In this document: piece after piece, positions 1 to 5,760 of the stretch | How positions within the stretch are numbered: the first letter of the stretch is position 1 | Layout of the letters: each line of letters starts with the position of its first letter | From: Deltaproteobacteria bacterium | GTDB lineage: Bacteria > Desulfobacterota > DSM-4660 > Desulfatiglandales > B25-G16 | Assembly (NCBI GenBank): GCA_020348625.1 | Contig: CP070752.1 | Coordinates: 121,493 to 128,419, forward strand | Direction: 5' to 3' | DNA length: 6,927 nucleotides | Notes under the pieces: generated by a model | Databases searched by the model: none | What the model saw: only the letters and a program-made list of their open reading frames with translations | Told to the model about the DNA's origin: nothing | Program-made: the position numbers and the translations under genes

Positions 1-363
1 GCGCGCGAGATCGCACGCTGGCCGGAGGAATTGGGAGAAGATACGGCAGCCAAGTGTCTTCAACAGGTGCGCGAGTACCTGAACTCTCCCCCAGATCTGG
101 AGGGAGACCATCTCACGGCTGGGCGAGACCTCTATATCGCGTTCTTACAAGAGGCTGCGGCAATGACAGGGTTGGATTTCTCTGGGGCCATCGGTCGGCT
201 TGGTCAATCGGCAGCGGTCATTCCAGAGCTTGCTGAGGCCATTCGCCATAACCAGCTTGAGGATGCCGCGGCCCGCTTTGACCGTGTTGCAGAGGTGGAG
301 GCAGAAGCCTATTCGGAGCTGAGCAAGATTGTGGGCGTAACGGCCATTCCGACGAAAGGATAA
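1..363 (+). CDS. C-terminal part of a truncated protein, possibly BtrH_N/DUF4872 type
   Basis: The frame is open from base 1 and ends at TAA 361-363, so the last 120 residues of a longer protein are visible. A TTG at 31 could act as a start, but the frame continues upstream of it (ARWPEEL...) and no convincing ribosome site precedes it, so I read this as a gene cut by the window edge. The visible part is soluble and mostly helical, with a block around HLTAGRDLYIAFLQEAA and then alanine- and glutamate-rich helices. That pattern resembles the C-terminal DUF4872 part of BtrH_N-family proteins, which relate to the acyl-carrier amide-forming enzyme BtrH of butirosin synthesis. The match is from memory of the family pattern and is tentative. 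No terminator is visible after the stop. Confidence 0.5.
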   Translation, partial: AREIARWPEELGEDTAAKCLQQVREYLNSPPDLEGDHLTAGRDLYIAFLQEAAAMTGLDFSGAIGRLGQSAAVIPELAEAIRHNQLEDAAARFDRVAEVEAEAYSELSKIVGVTAIPTKG

Positions 364-570
364 GAGCAGTGTGAGGGGAAAAAGGCATGTGAAATCGGGG
401 AGGTACATAGATTACGACTTTGCGGGGCTTCCATCCCTATCCATGCATCACTCACGCTCTGTCTATCCTCGGGATGGAGTTTGACTCCGTGGGATTGGCA
501 CGTCACATGCGGAAAGGAGCATCTGCCGCGCCCAATGGGCACAGCCTATAAAGCATTTACACAAAAGAAC
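364..570. other. Gene-free stretch, first half of the gap before dctP
   Basis: No credible ORF, tRNA or repeat array is seen here. Short inverted repeats are present: GGAGT/ACTCC at 476-480 and 484-488 with a 3-nt loop, CCATCCC/GGGATGG at 431-437 and 471-477, and GCCC/GGGC at 530-533 and 537-540. None is followed by a T tract, so none is a convincing terminator for the upstream gene. Confidence 0.5.
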
Positions 571-599
571 TTGACAATACCAAACAAGGAAGCCAAAAT
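571..599 (+). promoter_or_regulatory. Candidate sigma70 promoter P1 for the TRAP operon
   Basis: A perfect -35 box TTGACA (571-576) is separated by 17 bp from CAAAAT (594-599), which matches 4 of 6 positions of TATAAT. A transcript from here would have an untranslated leader of about 135 nt before dctP. This is a sequence match only. Confidence 0.45.
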
Positions 600-619
600 G
601 TTTCCACGAGTTGTGCTCC

Positions 620-648
620 TTGACATAACACTCTGACGTATCTATGGG
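620..648 (+). promoter_or_regulatory. Candidate promoter P2 for the TRAP operon
   Basis: A second perfect TTGACA (620-625) lies 49 bp after the first. At 17 bp spacing the -10 would be TATGGG (643-648), only 3 of 6 consensus positions, so it would need an activator or be weak. The inverted repeat at 650-668 would cover its start point. Confidence 0.3.
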
Positions 649-649
649 C

Positions 650-668
650 ACCAGTTGGTAGAACTGGT
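650..668. promoter_or_regulatory. Operator-like inverted repeat upstream of dctP
   Basis: ACCAGTT (650-656) and AACTGGT (662-668) are perfect inverted arms around a 5-nt centre. The site lies just after the P2 -10 box and before the P3 -35 box, which is where a dimeric regulator of the transporter would bind. A small RNA hairpin in the leader is the other reading. No regulator gene is in the window. Confidence 0.4.
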
Positions 669-673
669 TTCGA

Positions 674-702
674 TTGAAAATAGCGGCAACCTGGGTCAAA
701 AT
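674..702 (+). promoter_or_regulatory. Candidate promoter P3, nearest to dctP
   Basis: TTGAAA (674-679), a 17-bp spacer and CAAAAT (697-702). The -10 hexamer is identical to that of P1. The resulting leader of about 30 nt carries the strong dctP ribosome site, which makes this a plausible main promoter, but only pattern matching supports it. Confidence 0.35.
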
Positions 703-740
703 GCTTTACAAAAAGTATAAACCTTAAAAGGAGGCCTGAG

Positions 741-1829
741 ATGAGAAGAACTATCACAATTATTGCTGCCTTATTTATTCTTGTGGCTTTCGGTTCCGTA
801 ACCAGTTCCTTTGTTTCCGCGGCCGATGTCGTCAAATTAAAGGCGGCCAATTACCTTCCAGTTACTCACCCAATGTCTGTCCTCAACGGGTGGTTTTGTG
901 ACGAGGTAAATAAGCGTACCAATGGTCAGGTTGAGATCAAGTATTACCCCGGAGGCACACTTCTTAACCCGGTCAAGATGTATGACGGCGTGCTCACGGG
1001 CATCGCAGACCTGGGGTTCTCTCACATTCAATATAGCCGCGGGCGATTTCCTGTGACGGAAGTTTTCGATCTGCCTCTTGGGTTCACGAGCGGCTGGGTA
1101 GACACACGGGTGGCCACCGATTTCTTTAACAGGTTCAAACCAGAGGAATGGGACGATGTCCACGTTTTTTACCTATCGCCTTCTGGACCCATTATCCTTC
1201 AGACGATCAGCAAACCCGTCAGGACTCTGGAGGACGTAAAAGGGATTAAGATCAGGGCCGTGGGACAGATGGCCGAAATTATCAAGTGCCTAGGTGGCGT
1301 TCCGATCCCCCTTAAAATGCCGGATGTATACGACGCCTTAAGAAGGGGTGTCATCGAGGGGGTCACCGTAGACCTCTCTACGCTCAAGTACTGGAAGTTC
1401 GCAGAGGTGTCAAAGTACGTGACAGCAGATTGGCAGATCGGAACGGCGATCACCTTCTACTGGGTCATAAACAAGAAGAAGTGGAATGCCCTCTCGCCAG
1501 AGCATCAGAAGATAATGACCGAGGTGGCCTCCGAAACCAGAGACAAGCAAGCGGGCCTGTGGGATTCGATGGATATAGAGGGGAGGGACGTGTTCACGAG
1601 CAAGGGTGGACAGATGATCAATCTTTCCGAGGCGGAGGCTGAGAGATGGAAAAAGGCTGTTGAACCGGTCATAGCAAATTATAAAAAACAGATAGTGGCC
1701 AGCCGCCTAACAAAGGAAGGAAAACCATACAGCGAAGACGAGGTTGATTTCTGGATCAAATACATCAAAGACCGCATAGCTTACTGGCACAAAGAGCAGA
1801 AGGACAGGGGAATAATCTCTGCGTTCTAA
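741..1829 (+). CDS. dctP: TRAP transporter solute-binding protein (DctP family)
   Basis: A 362-residue periplasmic receptor that delivers a small solute, usually an organic acid, to the DctQM membrane complex. The start is fixed by AAAAGGAGG (726-734) six bases before ATG 741. Residues 1-28 form a signal peptide: MRR, a hydrophobic core, and likely cleavage near SFVSAA|DV. The mature part has DctP-family hallmarks: GQVEIKYYPGGTL near 62-74, KGIKIRAVG near 168-175 with Arg172 at the position that usually pairs with the ligand carboxylate, and GGVPIPLKMPDVYDALRRG followed by VIEGV (186-208). The length is near the family norm of about 330-360. It is followed by dctQ and dctM, so it is a complete tripartite system. 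The ligand cannot be assigned from sequence; the conserved arginine favours a carboxylate. Confidence 0.95.
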   Translation: MRRTITIIAALFILVAFGSVTSSFVSAADVVKLKAANYLPVTHPMSVLNGWFCDEVNKRTNGQVEIKYYPGGTLLNPVKMYDGVLTGIADLGFSHIQYSRGRFPVTEVFDLPLGFTSGWVDTRVATDFFNRFKPEEWDDVHVFYLSPSGPIILQTISKPVRTLEDVKGIKIRAVGQMAEIIKCLGGVPIPLKMPDVYDALRRGVIEGVTVDLSTLKYWKFAEVSKYVTADWQIGTAITFYWVINKKKWNALSPEHQKIMTEVASETRDKQAGLWDSMDIEGRDVFTSKGGQMINLSEAEAERWKKAVEPVIANYKKQIVASRLTKEGKPYSEDEVDFWIKYIKDRIAYWHKEQKDRGIISAF

Positions 1830-1871
1830 TCTTGCGGGTCCCTTGAAAGGTGCGTGGGAGCGCCTAAAATT

Positions 1872-1907
1872 CGTTGTAGGGAACGGTCTTAGACCGCTCC
1901 CTACACG
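1872..1907. repeat. Strong palindrome between dctP and dctQ (REP-like)
   Basis: GTAGGGAACGGTCT (1876-1889) is complementary to 1891-1904 with a single A/C mismatch. Outer bases (CG...T with A...CG) extend the stem to 1872-1907 around a bulged T. It lies in the 108-nt gap between dctP and dctQ. It lacks a clean T tract (only ATTTT at 1911-1915), so it looks more like an RNA-stabilising or partial-termination hairpin than a full terminator. Similar GTAGGGAACGG palindromes strike me as dispersed repeats in environmental genomes, but that is from memory. Confidence 0.75.
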
Positions 1908-1926
1908 CATATTTTGCTGCCCCGAA

Positions 1927-1932
1927 GAGGAG
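1927..1932 (+). promoter_or_regulatory. Ribosome site that decides the dctQ start
   Basis: GAGGAG lies five bases before ATG 1938. The alternative TTG at 1914 falls just after the palindrome and has no purine-rich site upstream. Confidence 0.7.
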
Positions 1933-1937
1933 AAAGG

Positions 1938-2420
1938 ATGGCAAGCGAATTTAAGACCTTGCGATTCGTCAGCAAACTCCTGAACATCATCGCGGGTATA
2001 GCAGTTACCGTTATGATGCTCATGACCGTTGCCGATGTGCTCTTAAGAGCAGGTGGCCATCCCATCATCGGGACCTATGAAGTAGTGGCTCTGCTTATGG
2101 GGATCGTGATCGGCTTCGGCATTCCCCAGGTCTCACTCGACAGAGGGCATGTGTACGTGGAATTCCTTTTGCAGAAGTTCTCCGAGAAGGTAAGAAACGT
2201 GGTCAACACCCTGACTCGCGTGCTGTGCATCATTCTCTTTGCGTTTATAGGGGTTAACCTTTTCAGCGTCGGGGCTGCGTTTCGTGCATCAGGGGAAGTT
2301 TCACCCACCATCCAGCTCCCCTTCTACCCGGTTACTTATGCCATCGCAGTCTGTTGCCTGCTTGAGTGCTTCGTGTTCATCTTTGATATCGTGAGAATCT
2401 GGAGGGGTCAATATGAGTGA
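1938..2420 (+). CDS. dctQ: TRAP transporter small membrane subunit (DctQ family)
   Basis: A 160-residue inner-membrane protein with four hydrophobic segments at about 16-36, 46-66, 90-111 and 128-150, the expected DctQ topology. Family features include the TVADVLLR segment after helix 1 and GTYEVVALLMG opening helix 2. DctQ pairs with DctM to form the ion-driven transport unit. The frame is open to a TTG at 1914, but I place the start at ATG 1938 because GAGGAG (1927-1932) sits five bases before it, and the shorter protein begins MASEFKTL as is normal for the family. Its stop lies inside the first codons of dctM (8-nt overlap), so the two are probably translationally coupled. Confidence 0.93.
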   Translation: MASEFKTLRFVSKLLNIIAGIAVTVMMLMTVADVLLRAGGHPIIGTYEVVALLMGIVIGFGIPQVSLDRGHVYVEFLLQKFSEKVRNVVNTLTRVLCIILFAFIGVNLFSVGAAFRASGEVSPTIQLPFYPVTYAIAVCCLLECFVFIFDIVRIWRGQYE

Positions 2421-3714
2421 GATCACCGTAGGCATTGTCGCCCTCATTGTATTACTTTTTCTCTTCGCAACAGGCATCGAGCTGGGCTTTGCCATGGCGC
2501 TGATAGGCTTTGCAGGTTTTGCCTACCTGACCGATTTCAATGCTGCGATCAACCTCCTTTCAAGAGATATGTTTGATGTCATGACCAGTTACGGGTTTAC
2601 GGTCTTTCCGCTTTTCATTTTGATGGGGCAGATCGGCTTCAATGCCGGCATCGCGACACGCCTCTATGATGCGGCCCACAAATTCGTGGGTCATATTCCC
2701 GGCGGTCTGGCGACAGCAACGGTCATCGGTGCAACCGCTTTCAAAGCCATCTGCGGCTCATCCGCAGCCACCTCAGCAACCTTTGCTGGCGTGGCTATCC
2801 CGGAGATGGATCGGTATGGGTATGACAGAAAGCTCTCTTCAGGGATTGTTGCAACCGTTGGGACCCTCGGCGTGATCATACCGCCCAGCGTCACGCTTAT
2901 CATATTGGGCATTCTTACAGAGCAGTCTATCGGGCAGCTCTTTATCGCGGGCATCATCCCGGGACTGATGATTGCGTTCTTGTTCATTGCTGTCGTTTAC
3001 GGATGGGCAAAAATCAATCCTGCGATTGCGCCCAAGTCCGAACGATCCACATGGAAAGCAAGGATGCGCACTGTCCCCGAGGTGTTCTGGGTTCTGGTCG
3101 TCTTCATCTTGGTTGTCGGGGGGATCATGCGAGGCTATTTCACCCCTACGGAGGCAGGAGCGGTTGGCACCTTTGCCGTGCTTCTTCTGGCGATCTTCAA
3201 GCGTGATATGACCTTCAAGAACTACTTCAAGTCAGTGAAGGAGGCGCTTCGCACCTCCATCATGGTTCTCATGCTTATCGCAGGTTCCACTGTGCTAGGC
3301 CATTTCATCACCGTGACCAACATCCCCCAAGTCACGGCAGACTGGATCGATACGCTACCTCTCAACCGCTACCTAGTCATGATTCTTATTTGTCTTGTTT
3401 TCGAGCTTGGGGGCTCGATCATTGATGATCTTACCTTTCTGATTCTTGCCACCCCTATTTTTTATCCAGCTGTCCTCAAACTCGGTTTTCATCCTATATG
3501 GTTTGGGATCGTCATCGGGGTGGTCGCTATGATCGGAGTCGTCATCCCACCAGTGGCAATCTGCGTGTTCGTGGTTAAAAACATTACCAAGATTCCCATG
3601 GGCACAATCTACAAGGGTGTCTTGCCTTTCTTGATCTCCCTCATCGTGGTTTGGGCCCTGTTATTCTTCTTCCCCGATCTGGCCCTGTGGCTTCCATCTG
3701 TACTTTATAAATGA
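2413..3714 (+). CDS. dctM: TRAP transporter large membrane subunit (DctM family)
   Basis: A 433-residue polytopic inner-membrane protein, about 11-12 hydrophobic segments, typical length for DctM. It is the catalytic membrane subunit that couples solute import to an ion (usually Na+) gradient. Visible family motifs in order: FPLFILMGQIGFNAG (65-79), GSSAATSATFAG (115-126), GTLGVIIPPSV (150-160), GYFTPTEAGAVG (241-252), IDDLTFLILATPIFYP (337-352) and MIGVVIPPVAI (373-383), the second copy of the IPP motif expected from the internal two-fold repeat. The start ATG 2413 is preceded by GGAGGGG (2401-2407) and overlaps the dctQ stop. No frameshift or missing segment is seen. Confidence 0.96.
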   Translation: MSEITVGIVALIVLLFLFATGIELGFAMALIGFAGFAYLTDFNAAINLLSRDMFDVMTSYGFTVFPLFILMGQIGFNAGIATRLYDAAHKFVGHIPGGLATATVIGATAFKAICGSSAATSATFAGVAIPEMDRYGYDRKLSSGIVATVGTLGVIIPPSVTLIILGILTEQSIGQLFIAGIIPGLMIAFLFIAVVYGWAKINPAIAPKSERSTWKARMRTVPEVFWVLVVFILVVGGIMRGYFTPTEAGAVGTFAVLLLAIFKRDMTFKNYFKSVKEALRTSIMVLMLIAGSTVLGHFITVTNIPQVTADWIDTLPLNRYLVMILICLVFELGGSIIDDLTFLILATPIFYPAVLKLGFHPIWFGIVIGVVAMIGVVIPPVAICVFVVKNITKIPMGTIYKGVLPFLISLIVVWALLFFFPDLALWLPSVLYK

Positions 3715-3717
3715 ATC

Positions 3718-3852
3718 TCCCTGCAGCGAGCTGCGGGGTATCTCAAGCGGAATTGCGCCGAAGCCAAACCCGCCTTCGCGCTAAAGCGCTTCGGCGCGGT
3801 TCGCCGCGCCATTCATCCCTGTAGCAAGCTACAGGGTATTCTGGCGAAGGCG
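3718..3852. repeat. Compound palindromic repeat cluster after dctM
   Basis: This GC-rich block is built of nested hairpins. Two related hairpins in direct orientation bound it: CCCTGCAG-CGAG-CTGCGGGG (3719-3738) and CCCTGTAG-CAAG-CTACAGGG (3817-3836), each followed by GTAT or GGTAT. Between them lie GCGCCGAAGC (3755-3764) paired with GCTTCGGCGC (3788-3797), GCGC-TAAA-GCGC (3778-3789) and GGCGCGG-TTCG-CCGCGCC (3793-3810). GGCGAAGGCG (3843-3852) is complementary to 3771-3779. The block begins three bases after the dctM stop, so it may protect or end the operon transcript, but no T tract follows. It has the look of a mobile REP/MITE-like element. Confidence 0.75.
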
Positions 3853-4162
3853 AATAAAAGAAAGCTGATGAACAGCACGGGCACAACCTATGCCGGAAAA
3901 GCCGCAACCAAAACGGTCCTTTCTATACGTAGCTTTGCGCCCTGACTTCCCTGCCTGAGGCAGACAAGCTTCGGATGCTCCCTCGCAGTTCGGCTCGACT
4001 AGCTCGGGGGCTTCGACTTGTCTTCGGCCCGTTTTTATGCCACTGTATATTTACATTCACAGGGTTTGCGCCTATTCCGGGCGCACACGAAGCCATCCAG
4101 CCCACGCAGAAGACTGCGCGGCTGAAAGCATCGTTGAGGAATATGAATTGTAGGGGGAGCAT
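3853..4162. other. Gene-free stretch with further palindromes
   Basis: No convincing gene is present. Short overlapping ORFs exist on both strands, but none has a ribosome site or recognisable content. Structures seen: CTGCC-TGA-GGCAG (3951-3963), AGACAAG (3962-3968) complementary to CTTGTCT (4017-4023), TGCGCC (4067-4072) complementary to GGCGCA (4080-4085), and CGCAG-AAGA-CTGCG near 4106-4119. A TATATT at 4046-4051 could be a -10 box for the next gene, but it has no matching -35. Confidence 0.5.
4005..4036 (+). terminator. Weak candidate intrinsic terminator
   Basis: CGGG (4005-4008) can pair with CCCG (4028-4031), directly followed by five T residues (4032-4036). The interior TTCGACTTGTCTTCG region pairs poorly, so the stem is short. 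It may end any transcript still running from the TRAP operon. Confidence 0.25.
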
Positions 4163-4648
4163 ATGAAACATTGGAAAACCAGAGTTTCTTGTATGGTACT
4201 ATTAGCAATTGCTTCTCTATCTCTTGGTAGCGGGGTCTCTGAAAAAGATTCGCAGGCAGTTCCGGATGCTGTTTTAAAAGCAGCCCATGAGAGGTTGGAT
4301 AATTTCATGCTGCTCGGCTCAAAACTTGAGAGCGAAGGGGAGAGAAAAGCCTACAAACTAGTAGGAGTAGCGGATGAAAGAGTTTACATATTAAAGATAG
4401 ATCCGAGGGGGCATGTAATAAGAGTTCAAAAGAAACGTGAAGTAGAGGGGCTCCCCTTAACTTATATACCTAGTGAAGTAATTGAATCGGCAAAGAACGC
4501 CAGAGAAGGTATAGTTCTTATAGAAGCAAGTGTTGAACGAGAACAGGGCAAGTTGGTTTACGAGATAATAGGAAAGGTAGGGCCAAAGTGTTACGAGATA
4601 GAAGTGTCATCTGCTGGCTATATTCTCGAAGTCGGGAAATGTGATTGA
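4163..4648 (+). CDS. Small secreted protein with two PepSY-like repeats
   Basis: A 161-residue protein with a Sec signal peptide (KHWKTR, then a hydrophobic core to about residue 24) and no lipobox cysteine, so it is probably periplasmic. The mature part appears to hold two similar halves, about 34-90 and 102-160. Each starts with a helix (VPDAVLKAAHERL; IPSEVIESAKNA) and continues into strands ending in a Tyr/Ile-rich pair (VYILKIDPRGHVIRV; CYEIEVSSAGYILEV). That is the layout of PepSY-like domains, often linked to inhibition or chaperoning of secreted enzymes or to metal and redox sensing. Start ATG 4163 has AGGGGGAG (4152-4159) just upstream. Codons are richer in A/T (many AGA, ATA, GTA, TTA) than in the TRAP genes, hinting at a separate origin. 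The partner is unknown. Confidence 0.8.
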   Translation: MKHWKTRVSCMVLLAIASLSLGSGVSEKDSQAVPDAVLKAAHERLDNFMLLGSKLESEGERKAYKLVGVADERVYILKIDPRGHVIRVQKKREVEGLPLTYIPSEVIESAKNAREGIVLIEASVEREQGKLVYEIIGKVGPKCYEIEVSSAGYILEVGKCD

Positions 4649-4657
4649 CTTGTCTTT

Positions 4658-4689
4658 CCGCTGCACTCCTTTGGCAGTGGCTTAGCCAC
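4658..4689 (+). promoter_or_regulatory. Two mutually exclusive hairpins before the methyltransferase
   Basis: CCGCTGC (4658-4664) can pair with GCAGTGG (4674-4680), including one G-T pair. GTGGC (4677-4681) can instead pair with GCCAC (4685-4689) around TTA. Both need 4677-4680, so only one can form. The run of A residues that follows (4692-4698) rules out a normal terminator. It sits 14 nt before the start codon and could affect translation, or be chance. Confidence 0.3.
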
Positions 4690-4703
4690 GGAAAAAAACA
4701 GCA

Positions 4704-5591
4704 ATGAAACAGGACAGTGCAACCACCGAGGTACCTGCTCTGAGGTTGGCGTTTCTGAGAGCCGTTGAATCATATCATCCCGAACAGGAGCGTCTTTTTA
4801 ATGATCAATTCAGTCGCGGTCTTATGCCAGACTTGTGGAAGATCTTTCTGCTTCCAGGTCTTCGCCACGCTATTGTTGGCCTGACGGAACGAGTTGGCCC
4901 CGGCTTTATCGGGAGCCTGTATTGCCGCACGCGGTATATTGACGATGCGCTTTGTAATGCGTTGAGGGCGGTAATTGCACAAGTGGTGATCCTGGGGGCA
5001 GGATTTGATGCCCGTGCTTATCGTATCAGCAGTATGGAGCGGGTTCACGTGTTTGAATTAGACCTGCCTGCGACGCAGCGCTTGAAGCAAAAACTCTTGG
5101 AGAAGGTGGTCGGCAAATTGCCCGCACACGTCACCTTGACTCCCATTGACTTTGACCGCCAGGATATTGAAGGGGTAATGACAGCAGCAGGATTTCGTAA
5201 GGGCCTTAAGACGTTTTTTATTTGGGAGGGTGTTACCCAGTACCTCGCTGCCGAAGCAGTGGATAAGACGTTCAGATACATGTGCGGCGCTGCGGCAGGA
5301 GGAAGCGAGATCGTATTTACCTACATCCATCAAGGTATTATTGACGGGACTGCCCGCTCCAAGGCAGATCAGAAGCTCGTCTCTTCTGCCCTTCGAGGCG
5401 GAACGCCCTGGATATTCGGCCTCGCTCCGTCTGAGTTGGCTGAGTATCTTACCCAAAGAGGTCTCGAACTTGTTGAGGAGGTATGGGCACCGGACTTTCG
5501 AACGCGCTATCTCAAGCCTTGTGGCCGCAAGATAAATATCTTCGAGGGTGAGCGGGTAGTGCTCGCCAGAATAGTGAGCACAAGGCAGTAA
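4704..5591 (+). CDS. SAM-dependent methyltransferase, LCM/TIGR00027 family
   Basis: A 295-residue cytoplasmic enzyme expected to move a methyl group from S-adenosylmethionine to an unknown acceptor. Family landmarks: FNDQFSR near 32-38, YCRTRYIDDAL (73-83), the SAM-binding loop VVILGAGFDARAYR (94-107), the acidic ribose-binding strand VFELDLPATQRLKQ (116-129), LTPIDF (145-150) and IWEGVTQYL (173-181). These match leucine carboxyl methyltransferase-type proteins (PF04072/TIGR00027), usually about 260-310 residues, so it is full length. An in-frame TAG at 4683-4685 limits the start. ATG 4704 is the only good candidate, although its ribosome site is weak (CGGA then an A run). It follows the secreted protein by 55 nt and could share its transcript. 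Members of this family have varied or unknown substrates. Confidence 0.9.
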   Translation: MKQDSATTEVPALRLAFLRAVESYHPEQERLFNDQFSRGLMPDLWKIFLLPGLRHAIVGLTERVGPGFIGSLYCRTRYIDDALCNALRAVIAQVVILGAGFDARAYRISSMERVHVFELDLPATQRLKQKLLEKVVGKLPAHVTLTPIDFDRQDIEGVMTAAGFRKGLKTFFIWEGVTQYLAAEAVDKTFRYMCGAAAGGSEIVFTYIHQGIIDGTARSKADQKLVSSALRGGTPWIFGLAPSELAEYLTQRGLELVEEVWAPDFRTRYLKPCGRKINIFEGERVVLARIVSTRQ

Positions 5592-5600
5592 CCGAGAGCT

Positions 5601-5619
5601 GCCCAAAGTAGCGCTGGGC
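5601..5619. repeat. Small hairpin after the methyltransferase gene
   Basis: GCCCA (5601-5605) pairs with TGGGC (5615-5619) around a 9-nt loop, ten bases after the stop codon. No T tract follows, so it is a weak end-of-transcript structure at best. Confidence 0.3.
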
Positions 5620-5683
5620 GCATCAACCGGATGATGTTATTCGAAATTTGAGAAAGATGGGTAAAGGATGCTAAACAGACGAA

Positions 5684-5712
5684 TTGAGACTAAAGCCTGA
5701 ATGTATTATGAT
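5684..5712 (+). promoter_or_regulatory. Sigma70-type promoter for the universal stress protein
   Basis: TTGAGA (5684-5689, 5 of 6 consensus), a 17-bp spacer and TATGAT (5707-5712, 5 of 6). Transcription would start near 5719, giving a leader of about 40 nt. A start codon at ATG 5701 would then lie upstream of the transcript, which supports GTG 5761 as the true start. Confidence 0.65.
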
Positions 5713-5722
5713 CCGAGGATCA
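5709..5722. promoter_or_regulatory. Operator-like palindrome at the usp promoter
   Basis: TGATCC-GA-GGATCA is a perfect 6+2+6 palindrome that overlaps the -10 box and the expected transcription start. A protein bound here would block RNA polymerase. No cognate regulator is in view. Confidence 0.4.
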
Positions 5723-5746
5723 GAGGTAAACCCTTAATCAATACAA

Positions 5747-5753
5747 AAGGAGG
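5747..5753 (+). promoter_or_regulatory. Ribosome site that decides the usp start
   Basis: AAGGAGG lies seven bases before GTG 5761. The frame is open to ATG 5701, but that codon lies inside the promoter spacer and would add about 20 residues unlike any universal stress protein N-terminus. Confidence 0.8.
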
Positions 5754-5760
5754 AGCTGCC

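Noticed and set aside
1914..1937. Extended dctQ N-terminus from TTG 1914
   Set aside because: No ribosome site precedes the TTG, while GAGGAG is well placed for ATG 1938 and the shorter form fits the family.
3923..4171. Short overlapping ORFs on both strands in the gap after dctM
   Set aside because: They fall in palindromic sequence, lack ribosome sites and show no protein-like composition. One overlaps the start of the secreted-protein gene.
4677..4698. GTGGC-TTA-GCCAC hairpin as a terminator
   Set aside because: On the + strand it is followed by A residues, and on the - strand the T run would precede the stem, so neither orientation terminates.
5058..5606. Long minus-strand ORF (182 codons) opposite the methyltransferase
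   Set aside because: It lies wholly within a well-supported family member on the + strand, has no ribosome site and no recognisable content, so it is a shadow frame.
5701..5760. Extended usp N-terminus from ATG 5701
   Set aside because: The codon overlaps the promoter spacer, and the extra residues do not fit the Usp fold. GTG 5761 has a strong ribosome site.
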